From NCBI GenBank assembly GCA_035762175.1, contig DASTPP010000218.1, forward strand, positions 1 to 53,688: 53,688 nucleotides of DNA. The letters are read 5' to 3'. The stretch comes from DASTPP01 sp035762175 (GTDB lineage: Bacteria; Myxococcota_A; Polyangia; Polyangiales; Polyangiaceae). Positions within the stretch are counted from its first letter, which is position 1. The number at the start of each line of letters is the position of its first letter. Below the pieces are notes generated by a model. That model searched no databases. It was not told the origin of the DNA and saw only the letters and a list, made by a program, of their open reading frames with translations. The position numbers were made by a program, and so were the translations under genes. Below, in pieces: positions 1 to 9,029 of the stretch.

Positions 1-117
1 AGGGGGGCGAGTTTGGGGTGCCCGGCGGACACCCCCGGGCGGCGGGCGGGCCGACGACCCCGCTCCTGCCGGTTCAGGCTGGGGCCCCCCCGTTTGGGCA
101 GGCAAAAACCGCGGCTC

Positions 118-145
118 TTGACGGGCCCGTGAACGCCCTTAGTTT
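118..145 (+). promoter_or_regulatory. possible lon promoter
   Basis: A TTGACG hexamer at 118-123 is followed after 16 bases by TAGTTT at 140-145, in an AT-richer patch of an otherwise GC-rich leader. The spacing fits a housekeeping-type promoter about 120 bases before the lon start. The -10 match is poor, so this is a suggestion only. Confidence 0.3.
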
Positions 146-266
146 TCGTTCACTGTTCTGACCCCCAGGCCTGCAGCGCCCCCGGCGGCGCCGCGGCCTG
201 AGCCCTCTTCGACCCGCGAGCGCGGCGGCGTCTCGACCCCGTCCACCCGCGAAGGAGTGTTCGTCC

Positions 267-2657
<2,391 letters not shown>

Positions 2658-2685
2658 GGGGCGCGGCGTCGGGCCGGCAGCCCCG

Positions 2686-2695
2686 CACTGAAGTA
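2686..2695 (+). repeat. left target-site duplication of the IS element
   Basis: CACTGAAGTA occurs here and in the same orientation at 4252-4261, directly outside the two inverted repeats. A 10-bp duplication fits the 9-12 bp typical of IS4-family insertion. Removing the element rejoins GCCCCG (2680-2685) and CGGGGC (4262-4267) around one copy, which makes a hairpin with the duplicated sequence as its loop. Confidence 0.9.
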
Positions 2696-2714
2696 CTGGG
2701 CATTGGTCACTTCT
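2696..2714 (+). repeat. left terminal inverted repeat of the IS
   Basis: This 19-bp end is the perfect reverse complement of 4233-4251. Its GC content is visibly lower than the surroundings, as is usual for transposase-binding ends. Confidence 0.92.
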
Positions 2715-2782
2715 GCGGGGCAAGCACGAGCTCAGGTACCTTCGTGCGAGCCCTGGCGGCGGCCTGGCGCTAGCCCCGCCGC

Positions 2783-4240
2783 ATGGACGCACTCGCGGAC
2801 TGGACCGACCCGCTTCGCTGGGCCGAGCTGGAGTTCGGCCAAGCGCGCCTGGGCGACGCCCGGCGCACCAAGCGCCTGGTGGCCGTCGCGGCCGCCGCCG
2901 CCGCCCGCCCCGACGGCCGCATCACCGCCGTCTTCGCCGACGGCGCCGGCCGCCAGGGCGCCTACGGCCTGCTGGCCAACGCCGAGGTGACGGCCGAGGC
3001 CGTGCTCGCCAGCGCGGCCGCCGCCGCCGTGCGCCGCGCCTCGGGCGAGCCGTTCGCCTTCGTGCCCGTCGACGGCTCGAGCGTGCGGCTGGCCGACCGC
3101 GCCGCGCGCAAGGGCACCGGCCCGCTCGGCCGCCACGGCCGCAGCGGCCGCGGCCTGCAGCACCTGGCCGCGCTCGTGGTCACGCCCGACGGCGTGCCCC
3201 AGGGCGTGTGCGCCCAGCGCTTCTGGGCCCGGCCCGAGCCCGAGCCGCGGCCGCGCGGCTTTCGGCGCTGGGGCCCCGCGGCGCGCCGGCGCTGGGCCGA
3301 GCGGCGGCGCGCGGCGAGAAAGCGGCGGCCGGCCGCGCGCAAGGAGTCGGCGCTCTGGGCCGAGTTGCTCGCCGCCGTCGGCGCCGCCTTCGCCGCGCAC
3401 GGCGACGGGGTCGTGCCCTGGCCGCAGCTCGACCGCGGCGCCGACCTCGGCTCGCTGCTGGCCGCGGCCGCCTCGGGCGGCACGCTGCTGACCGTGCGCG
3501 CCGGGCAGCTTCGGCGGCGCTTGGCCGACGGGCGCACGCTGGACGAAGCGAGCGCCCGGGCGCCGCGGCTCGGCGCCCATTGGCTCGAGGTGCCGGCGCG
3601 GCCCGGGCGGCCCGCGCGCCGGGCGCACGTGGCGGTGCGCGCGGCCGCCGTGCGGCTGCGCGCGAGCGCCGCCCCGCTCTGGGTGGTGGTGGCCGAGGAG
3701 GTCAGCGCCGTGGCCGCCGGCCAGGCGCCCTTGCGCTGGGTGCTCTGGACGACGTACCCGGCCGAGACGCTGGCCGCCGCGGCCCTGGTGCTCGACGGCT
3801 ACGGCTGCCGCTGGCGAGTGGAGGATTTTTTCCGCGCGCTCAAGCGCGGCGGCTGCGAGCTGGAGCGGACGCAGTTGCGCCGGCCCGAGCGCGTGCGGAC
3901 GTGGGCGGCCATCCTAAGCTCGGTGGCCATGCGCGTCGCCCGCCTCACGCACCTGGCCCGCACCGACCCCCAGCAGCCGGCCGACCGGGAGCTGACGCGC
4001 GACGAGCTGGACGCGCTGATCCTGCTGCACCGTCCGGCGGGCTGGCGGCCGGGCGAGACGCCGACGCTGGGGCAGGCGATGCGGTGGGTGGGGGTCTTGG
4101 GGGGCCACAGCGGGCTGCCGTCGGCGCCGCCGGCGGGCGCGACGGTATTGGGGCGAGGCCTGGAGCGGGTGGCGATCGCCGCGGAGGTGCTGCGGGCGCA
4201 GCGCGAACAGCTCGGGCTCGAGCTTGTCCCCAAGAAGTGA
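2783..4240 (+). CDS. IS4-family transposase (Tn5-type)
   Basis: This is the DDE transposase of the flanking IS, 485 residues. Its N-terminus resembles the Tn5 transposase DNA-binding domain (W-x-ELEFGQARLGDARRTKRL at 12-31; GRQGAYGLLANAEV near 56-69). The catalytic triad is intact: D97 in VDGSS, D217 in DRGADLGSLL and E347. The IS4 signature Y-x2-R-x3-E-x6-K is present as Y340, R343, E347, K354 (YGCRWRVEDFFRALK). The ATG at 2783 comes 69 bases after the left repeat. The TGA at 4238-4240 lies inside the right repeat, as is common in compact IS elements. I see no frameshift, so it should be functional. Confidence 0.95.
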   Translation: MDALADWTDPLRWAELEFGQARLGDARRTKRLVAVAAAAAARPDGRITAVFADGAGRQGAYGLLANAEVTAEAVLASAAAAAVRRASGEPFAFVPVDGSSVRLADRAARKGTGPLGRHGRSGRGLQHLAALVVTPDGVPQGVCAQRFWARPEPEPRPRGFRRWGPAARRRWAERRRAARKRRPAARKESALWAELLAAVGAAFAAHGDGVVPWPQLDRGADLGSLLAAAASGGTLLTVRAGQLRRRLADGRTLDEASARAPRLGAHWLEVPARPGRPARRAHVAVRAAAVRLRASAAPLWVVVAEEVSAVAAGQAPLRWVLWTTYPAETLAAAALVLDGYGCRWRVEDFFRALKRGGCELERTQLRRPERVRTWAAILSSVAMRVARLTHLARTDPQQPADRELTRDELDALILLHRPAGWRPGETPTLGQAMRWVGVLGGHSGLPSAPPAGATVLGRGLERVAIAAEVLRAQREQLGLELVPKK

Positions 4241-4251
4241 CCAATGCCCAG
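4233..4251 (+). repeat. right terminal inverted repeat of the IS
   Basis: AGAAGTGACCAATGCCCAG is the exact reverse complement of the left end. It overlaps the last codons and the stop of the transposase. Confidence 0.92.
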
Positions 4252-4261
4252 CACTGAAGTA
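4252..4261 (+). repeat. right target-site duplication of the IS element
   Basis: This is the second copy of CACTGAAGTA, directly abutting the right inverted repeat. Confidence 0.9.
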
Positions 4262-4397
4262 CGGGGCAGCAACCACCCTCTCGTGCCGCGCGGCCTCGAC
4301 CCGATTCGGAGAGCAACGCCCGCCCCCTCGCCGGGGGCCGGGCTCTCTCGGGCTTCGTCTTCTGGGCGAGCCCGCGCGAGCGGCTCGCGACGCTGTA

Positions 4398-4416
4398 GCC
4401 CTGCTTCCGGCAGGGC
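4398..4416. repeat. perfect 7-bp hairpin, REP-like
   Basis: Arms GCCCTGC (4398-4404) and GCAGGGC (4410-4416) enclose a TTCCG loop. It lies in the 216-base gap between the IS and the thioesterase gene, 30 bases from a second strong hairpin. Neither has a T-run. The pair could be a remnant of a repetitive palindromic element. Confidence 0.5.
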
Positions 4417-4446
4417 TTGAACGGCCGTTTCCGAGCGCGTTCGCTG

Positions 4447-4467
4447 CCCCCGACTTTCAGTCGGGGG
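4447..4467 (-). terminator. strong 9-bp hairpin after the thioesterase gene
   Basis: Arms CCCCCGACT (4447-4455) and AGTCGGGGG (4459-4467) pair perfectly around a 3-base loop, 10 bases beyond the thioesterase stop. A T-run is missing, so it may act as a 3'-end stabiliser or a REP-type palindrome rather than a true intrinsic terminator. Confidence 0.45.
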
Positions 4468-4477
4468 GCCGCGTCGA

Positions 4478-4948
4478 TCAGGCCCCCGCGCCGCCCGTCT
4501 CTTTGCGGGACCAGCGCTTGGCGTTGAACGCGCGCGCCAGCTCGTCGGGGATGCGCTTGGGCCGCCCGCCCTCGGACGAGACGAAGACCCAGGTCGTCAC
4601 GCCGCGCGCGAGCTCGAGGCCGTCGCTCTCGCGGACGAAGCGGGTGCAGCGCTCGCACGAGGCGCCCGAGAAGCCGGCCACCCAGGTGGTGGCGAGCACG
4701 GCGTCGCGCGCGTACACCGGCCGGAAGTAGTCGATCTCGTGGCGGCGCACGACGAAGACGGCGCCGATGGCCCTATACTCGGGGATGTCCCAGCCGCAGG
4801 CGCGCGAGTGGGCCTGCGCGACCTCTTGCAGCCAGCGCACGTAGACGATGTTCGAGACGTGCCCGAGCTCGTCGATGTCGCTCTCGGCGGCCGTCAGGCG
4901 GATCGCGTACGACGAGTCGGGCGAGACGGCGGGGAAGGGGCGGGCCAT
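4478..4948 (-). CDS. acyl-CoA thioesterase, 4HBT hotdog family
   Basis: This is a 156-residue single-domain hotdog protein of the 4-hydroxybenzoyl-CoA thioesterase (YbgC/FadM) type, which hydrolyses acyl-CoA thioesters in the cytoplasm. The family helix motif is present as D24-I-D26-E-L-G-H-V-S-N followed by IVYVRWLQEVAQAHS, with D26 the expected catalytic acid. It ends in a conserved strand (RGVTTWVFVSSEGGRPKRIP). I chose the ATG at 4948 (MARPF) because the upstream in-frame sequence is unlike the family. The acyl substrate cannot be told from sequence. A second hotdog gene lies at 8361-8789, flanking a set of lipid genes. Confidence 0.88.
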   Translation of the reverse strand: MARPFPAVSPDSSYAIRLTAAESDIDELGHVSNIVYVRWLQEVAQAHSRACGWDIPEYRAIGAVFVVRRHEIDYFRPVYARDAVLATTWVAGFSGASCERCTRFVRESDGLELARGVTTWVFVSSEGGRPKRIPDELARAFNAKRWSRKETGGAGA

Positions 4949-5047
4949 GGGGCGGACGCGATGTCGCGGCGCATCAAATTTACCCCAAGCTCGTCGGCAC
5001 TGCCACGCAATTTGGCCCGCCGACGTCGGCTCTGGCAAAGGGGGGGC

Positions 5048-5320
5048 ATGGCGGACAACGACCTCGTATCTCTGGCGGAATCGATCGTCGAGGGCGTGTG
5101 TGCGGTCTACGACCGGGCGCTGCGCGAAGAGGCGATCGTCGACGAAATGTTTGCGGCCTACGACCGGGCGCGGAGGGACGACGAGCGCGCGGGCCGGTCG
5201 GTGCTCGGCTACCACTTCGAGCACGAAGACGACGGCACCTTCACGGGCTACCGCCTGGTCGACGACGCGGCGGGGCCGGTCGAGCGGCCCTTCTGGCGGG
5301 GCGCGGTGGCGCTGGTCTGA
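5048..5320 (+). CDS. hypothetical protein, 90 aa
   Basis: This small acidic protein (MADNDLVSLAESIVEGVC...) has no family I recognise. It has two similar segments, VYDRALREEAIVDEMF and AYDRARRDDERAGR, so the helical N-terminal half may be an internal duplication. The second half (YHFEHEDDGTFTGYRLVDD) looks like beta strands. The ATG at 5048 follows a GGGGGG tract that could serve as a ribosome site. It is divergent from the thioesterase gene, 99 bases away, with no other gene in the gap. Confidence 0.55.
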   Translation: MADNDLVSLAESIVEGVCAVYDRALREEAIVDEMFAAYDRARRDDERAGRSVLGYHFEHEDDGTFTGYRLVDDAAGPVERPFWRGAVALV

Positions 5321-5379
5321 GGGGCGCGGTCCGGAGGGCGCGGCGGCCGGCCCGGGGCGCCCGGGGCGGCGCCGGCGCC

Positions 5380-5478
5380 AGGGCGGCCCGGGCGCGAGGC
5401 GCGGCCGGCGTCGGGGCGGGCCGGGCGCGAGGCGCGGCCGGCGTCAGGGCGGCCCGGGCGCGAGGCGCGCGTCGGGCC
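5380..5478 (-). repeat. 33-bp tandem array at the 3' end of the desaturase gene
   Basis: About three copies of a 33-bp unit; the shared core CGGGCGCGAGGCGCG starts at 5389, 5422 and 5455. The array covers the last codons of the minus-strand desaturase, its stop codon (5444-5446) and 60 bases beyond. The unit is a multiple of three, so the downstream copies look like decayed extra copies of the gene's C-terminal codons. Confidence 0.8.
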
Positions 5479-6172
5479 CGCGGCGGCCGGCGGGGCGCGA
5501 GGGGTGCACGAGCCGCTCGACGAGCGCGTCGCAGCGGCCGGCGAGCACGCAATAGTTTCGCCGGAAGGGGGGCCGGTGGTGCCGGTCGTGGTGCTCGGGC
5601 GGCAAGAGCACGCGCAGGCGCTGCAGCAGGCGGGCGAGCGCGGGCGGGCGCGGCTCGTGGGCCCAGCAGTGCGCCTGGTTGACGACGAGGCCCCAGCCGG
5701 CGAGCGACGCCATCAGGCAGCCGAGCGCCCAGCGGGGCCCCGAGGGGGCGGCGACGGCGTGGGCGGCGGCGATGAAGGGCGCGATGAGGAAGGCGTTGGT
5801 GCCGTTCACCTCGGCGGCGCCGTGGCGCGTGATGGCGAGCGCGTCGAAGTGGTGCTCGACGAAGGTGCGGAAGAAGAGCGGGCCGAGCACGGGCGTCGAG
5901 GCGTCGCCGCCGGTGTCGCCGTACCAGTGCACGAGGCCCGAGACGAAGTCGACGAAGAGGTAGGCGGCCGGCACGCTGGCGGCGGCGGCGAGCGCCGGGC
6001 CGAGCTCGGGGCGGGCCCAGAAGGCGGCGGCGAGGCGGGCGACGAGCGCGCCCTCGGCGAGCGCGGCGGCGGCCATCGCGGCCCACTCGACCGAGCGCAC
6101 GACGCGCGCGAAGCGCGTCGGCAGCGGGGCCGGGACGCCGTCAGGGGGGGCCGGTCGCGGCGGGGGGGCCAT
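5444..6172 (-). CDS. carF: CarF/TMEM189-type lipid desaturase (plasmanylethanolamine desaturase)
   Basis: The 242-residue membrane protein matches the lipid desaturase (Kua/TMEM189/CarF, PF10520) family. Members introduce the vinyl-ether bond of plasmalogens; in Myxococcus xanthus CarF is needed for light-induced carotenoid synthesis. The diagnostic histidine clusters are all present: HWYGDT (H82), EHHFD (H107, H108), H117, QAHCWAH (H168, H172) and EHHDRHH (H194, H195, H198, H199). Hydrophobic stretches lie at about 32-52, 60-80, 125-142 and 148-165. I started at ATG 6172; the ORF is open further upstream but only into low-complexity sequence. Next, in divergent orientation, is an acyltransferase-SDR pair, which fits a lipid role. 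The symbol is by homology and not proven. Confidence 0.88.
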   Translation of the reverse strand: MAPPPRPAPPDGVPAPLPTRFARVVRSVEWAAMAAAALAEGALVARLAAAFWARPELGPALAAAASVPAAYLFVDFVSGLVHWYGDTGGDASTPVLGPLFFRTFVEHHFDALAITRHGAAEVNGTNAFLIAPFIAAAHAVAAPSGPRWALGCLMASLAGWGLVVNQAHCWAHEPRPPALARLLQRLRVLLPPEHHDRHHRPPFRRNYCVLAGRCDALVERLVHPSRPAGRRGPDARLAPGPP

Positions 6173-6399
6173 GAGGGCGCGCGCGCGATGATGGACGGCG
6201 GCGGGCCCCGGCACAAGGCGGAAGCGCGGGGGCCGGGGCGGGCGTGCGGCCGCGGCGGCGGTGGCGCGCGGAGCGGGGGCGAGGGGCGCGCGCGCGGCCG
6301 CGGCGGCGCGGGGGCGGGGCGGGGCGGGCGCGCGAGCGAGTCGGGGCGAGGGGCGCGCGCGGGTGCGTGTGGGGCGCCCCCGGGCGGGCGGAAGGCTGC

Positions 6400-6405
6400 T
6401 ATACC
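6400..6405 (+). promoter_or_regulatory. -10-like TATACC before the acyltransferase
   Basis: TATACC is a rare AT-rich hexamer here. It ends 10 bases before the GGAGG ribosome site (6416-6420) of the TTG-started acyltransferase. No clear -35 is visible. Confidence 0.45.
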
Positions 6406-6425
6406 CTGGCACGCCGGAGGGCGCC

Positions 6426-7253
6426 TTGCGTACGGACGACCTGATAGACCCCGAAGTCGACCGGGCCATCGACACGTTGCCCAACCGGCTGAACGAGTTC
6501 GGCTACGACCCGTGGGGCCTGAGCCCGCGGCACGCCAAGGTCTACTTCTCGCTCGCCAAGCAGATCTACCGCTACTTCCGGCCGGAGGTGCGGGGGGTCG
6601 AGAACGTGCCCGAGGGGCGGGTGCTCATCGTCGCCAACCACGGCGGGCAGCTGCCCTTCGACGGGCTCGTCATCGCGGTCGCGTGCCTCTTGCTCGCGCG
6701 GCCGCCGCGCCTGGTGCGCTCGATGGCCGAGCGCTGGGTCTCGACCTTGCCCGTCGTCAACGAGGCCTTCGCGCGCTCGGGCGTGGTGCTCGGCGACCCC
6801 ATCAACTGCCGCAACATCTTGCTCGACGACCAGGCCATCCTGGTCTTCCCCGAGGGGGCGAAGGGCAGCGGCAAGGTCTGGAAGGACCGCTACAAGCTGC
6901 GCCGCTTCGGCCGGGGCTTCATGCGCCTGGCGCTGCAGACCGGCTCGCCCGTCGTGCCGGTGTCGGTCGTCGGGTCCGAAGAGGCGATCGTCAGCGTGTA
7001 CGATTGGCAGGGGCTCGCGCGGCTCGTCAAGGCGCCGTACATCCCCGTCAGCCCGCTCTTGCCGCTGCTCGGGCCGCTCGCGTACCTGCCCCTGCCGGTC
7101 AAGTTCCACCTCCGGTTCGGCGAGCCGATGCGCTTCGAGGGCCCCTTCGACGACGAAGACGCGGCCATCGACCGCAAGGTCGACCGGGTGCAGTCGACGC
7201 TGCAGCGCATGATCGACGAGGGCCTCGCGGCCCGCACCTCGCTCTTCTTCTGA
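6426..7253 (+). CDS. PlsC-type lysophospholipid acyltransferase (paralog 1)
   Basis: The 275-residue acyltransferase has a PlsC fold that transfers acyl groups to glycerolipid-type acceptors at the membrane. The motif I histidine lies in ANHGGQLPFD (H72...D79), giving H-x6-D rather than the H-x4-D of classical PlsC. The glycine/glutamate block is FPEGAKG at 141-147 and the late block PVVPVSVVG follows. The frame is open upstream to 6261, but the TTG at 6426 sits 5 bases after GGAGG, and the upstream frame is low-complexity GC, so I chose TTG. The SDR gene follows after 23 bases, suggesting one transcript. A paralogous pair lies at 20686-22647. The acceptor substrate is unknown. Confidence 0.88.
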   Translation: MRTDDLIDPEVDRAIDTLPNRLNEFGYDPWGLSPRHAKVYFSLAKQIYRYFRPEVRGVENVPEGRVLIVANHGGQLPFDGLVIAVACLLLARPPRLVRSMAERWVSTLPVVNEAFARSGVVLGDPINCRNILLDDQAILVFPEGAKGSGKVWKDRYKLRRFGRGFMRLALQTGSPVVPVSVVGSEEAIVSVYDWQGLARLVKAPYIPVSPLLPLLGPLAYLPLPVKFHLRFGEPMRFEGPFDDEDAAIDRKVDRVQSTLQRMIDEGLAARTSLFF

Positions 7254-7276
7254 CGCGAAAGGCTCCGGGAGGCCGA

Positions 7277-8239
7277 ATGGCGCACGTGTTGGTGACGGGC
7301 ATCGCCGGCGGGCTCGCGCGGCGGGTCGCCGAGCGCTTGCTCGCGCGGGGCGACGAGGTCGTCGGGGTCGACTACCGCGAGGCGCCGGGGGCCGCGGGGC
7401 CCGGCCTCGAGCGGCTGACGGTGCGGCGCGCGAGCTACAACAAGACCTCGATCGAAGACGTGTTCCGGCACCGGCGCTACGACGCGGTCTTGCACCTCGG
7501 GCGCGTCGGCAACCTGAAAGAGTCGGTCGGCAAGCGCTTCGACCTGAACGTCGTCGGCACGCAGAAGATCATGAACCTCTGCGTCGCCCACGGCGTGCGC
7601 AGGCTCGTTGTGCTCTCGACCTTCCACATCTACGGCGCGCACCCGAGCAACCACATACCCATCTTCGAAGACGAGCCGCTGCGGGCGGGGGTCGAGTTCC
7701 CCCAGATCGCCGACGCGATCCAGCTCGATAACATGGCGAGCACCTGGGTCTACCGCCACCCCGAGGTCTCGACGGCGGTGCTGCGGCCGACCAACGTCAT
7801 CGGGGCGACGCTGCAGAACACGATGAGCCGCCTCTTGCGCTGGCGGCGCGCCCCCTACGTGTTCGGCTTCAACCCGATGACCCAGTTCGTCGACGAAGAC
7901 GATCTCGCCGCCGCCGTGCTCGCGGCGGCCGGGGGCGACCAGGCCGGGGTGTTCAACGTCGCCGGGCCCGGCGCGCTGCCCTGGCGCACGGCGCTCCGCC
8001 TCGTCGGGGCGCGGCCCTACCCGGTCGTGCCCGCGCTCGCCCGGGCCTACTCGTTCGCGACCGCGGCGGCGCCGCCCTACCTGTTGCGCTTCCTCATGTA
8101 CCCCTGCGTCATCAGCGACGCGGCCTTCCGCAAGGCCTTCGACTGGGCGCCGAAGGTGGCGCTCGGCGAGGCGCTGCGGCGCTGCGTGGGCGGGGGCGCG
8201 GCGGGCGAGGGCGCGGCGGCGGCTCCGCGCGCGACGTAA
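7277..8239 (+). CDS. atypical NAD(P)-dependent epimerase/SDR (paralog 1)
   Basis: The 320-residue protein has an extended-SDR Rossmann fold. The nucleotide loop is VTGIAGGLARR (6-16), an acidic residue ends beta-2 (GVDYRE), and the core strands VLHLGR and VVLSTFHIYG are present. At the usual YxxxK catalytic position it reads IQLDN (148-152), so both the tyrosine and the lysine are missing. The product may bind NAD(P) without standard SDR chemistry or act on an unusual substrate. ATG 7277 follows GGGAGG at 7267-7272. The stop lies within the tandem array that also ends the convergent thioesterase gene. Its closest relative here is the SDR at 21649-22647. Confidence 0.85.
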   Translation: MAHVLVTGIAGGLARRVAERLLARGDEVVGVDYREAPGAAGPGLERLTVRRASYNKTSIEDVFRHRRYDAVLHLGRVGNLKESVGKRFDLNVVGTQKIMNLCVAHGVRRLVVLSTFHIYGAHPSNHIPIFEDEPLRAGVEFPQIADAIQLDNMASTWVYRHPEVSTAVLRPTNVIGATLQNTMSRLLRWRRAPYVFGFNPMTQFVDEDDLAAAVLAAAGGDQAGVFNVAGPGALPWRTALRLVGARPYPVVPALARAYSFATAAAPPYLLRFLMYPCVISDAAFRKAFDWAPKVALGEALRRCVGGGAAGEGAAAAPRAT

Positions 8240-8390
8240 GGGGCGGGGGCGGCACTCAGGGCGCGACGTACGGGGCGGGGGCGGCGCTCCGACGTACGGG
8301 GCGGCGGCGTTCAGGGCGCGCCGTACGGGGCGGGGGCGGCGACGTACGGGGCGGCGGCGTTCAGGGCGCGACGTACGGGGTGAGGGCGGC
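8231..8390. repeat. tandem array joining two convergent genes
   Basis: A core CGTA[A/C]GGGG recurs six times, beginning near 8234, 8265, 8292, 8322, 8342 and 8372. A 50-bp higher-order copy (8291-8340 and 8341-8390) is almost exact. The left end contains the SDR stop (8237-8239) and the right end the thioesterase stop (8361-8363), so the 3' ends of both genes are part of one array. Confidence 0.8.
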
Positions 8391-8789
8391 GCGCTGCTCG
8401 GCGACGAGGGGCGAGGGCCGGCCGGTCGCCATGGCCACGGTGGCCGAGACCATCTTCAGCCGGAAGTGCGTCTCGCCCCCGGCGCCGAGCGCGTCGACGC
8501 GGTAGGTGACCGAGCTCGTGCCGAGGCGCTCGACCGCGAGGCGCAGGGTGAGGGCGGTGCCGGTCGCGGCCGGCCGCCGGAAGTCGCACGCGAGGTGCAC
8601 CCAGGTCAAGAGCACCTGGTGGCGGCGCTGGAAGGCGTCGAAGCCCTCGTTGAAGAGGTGCAAAAAGAGCTCTTCGACCAGGCCGACGCCGTACTCGAAG
8701 CTGCGCGGCCCGTACAGAATGCCCGCCGGGTCGCTGTCGCCCCAGCGCACGATCTGCTCGCGCTCGAAGGTCTGGGCGGCCGAGCTCAT
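8361..8789 (-). CDS. acyl-CoA thioesterase, 4HBT hotdog family
   Basis: This 142-residue hotdog protein carries the YbgC-like motif RWGDSDPAGILYGP, with D20 the expected catalytic aspartate and an aromatic-rich helix (FEYGVGLVEELFLHLF) after it. It would hydrolyse acyl-CoA or aryl-CoA esters. The ATG at 8789 has a GAGG just upstream (about 8 bases). The last codons (ALTPYVAP) are the template of the tandem array that follows. It is convergent with the SDR and only weakly similar to the thioesterase at 4478-4948, so the two are not a recent duplicate. Confidence 0.88.
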   Translation of the reverse strand: MSSAAQTFEREQIVRWGDSDPAGILYGPRSFEYGVGLVEELFLHLFNEGFDAFQRRHQVLLTWVHLACDFRRPAATGTALTLRLAVERLGTSSVTYRVDALGAGGETHFRLKMVSATVAMATGRPSPLVAEQRAALTPYVAP

Positions 8790-9011
8790 GTGGCCTCGGG
8801 GCGGGGCGCCGGCGCGCCGCCCTGCCCGTCGGGGCGATTGCCCTCGCGCCCGCTGCCCTTGGTCGCTGCCCGAAGCACCATCGACTCCCGCGGAGACCGC
8901 CGTAGGCAGCGGTGTATCCGGCCGCCCCCGGCCGCGTCAACGTCCGCCGCGCTTGCGGGCGGAAGGCGGCCGGGGCAGGGTAGGCGCCTCGGGGCGCGGT
9001 GCCTTGACCCC

Positions 9012-9020
9012 GAGGAGGAG
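9012..9020 (+). promoter_or_regulatory. ribosome binding site deciding a GTG start
   Basis: GAGGAGGAG lies 9 bases before GTG 9030. The reading frame is open for another 560 bases upstream, so this site fixes the true start of the FAH-family gene. Confidence 0.75.
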
Positions 9021-9029
9021 AGGGCGCGC

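Larger units (their letters stand above)
2696..4251 (+). mobile_element. IS4-family (Tn5/IS50-like) insertion sequence, 1556 bp
   Basis: The element is bounded by perfect 19-bp inverted repeats: CTGGGCATTGGTCACTTCT at 2696-2714 and its reverse complement at 4233-4251. With small gaps the similarity continues inward to about 38 bp. It is flanked by the 10-bp direct repeat CACTGAAGTA. It carries a single transposase gene whose stop codon lies inside the right repeat. Ends, target duplication and transposase are all intact, so it looks recently inserted and potentially active. The element's GC content matches the host, so it probably belongs to a high-GC lineage. It lies between lon and the thioesterase gene and breaks no open reading frame. 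Confidence 0.95.

Noticed and set aside
8231..8390. CRISPR array
   Set aside because: Repeats are adjacent or nearly so, with no unique spacers of constant length, and no cas genes are present.
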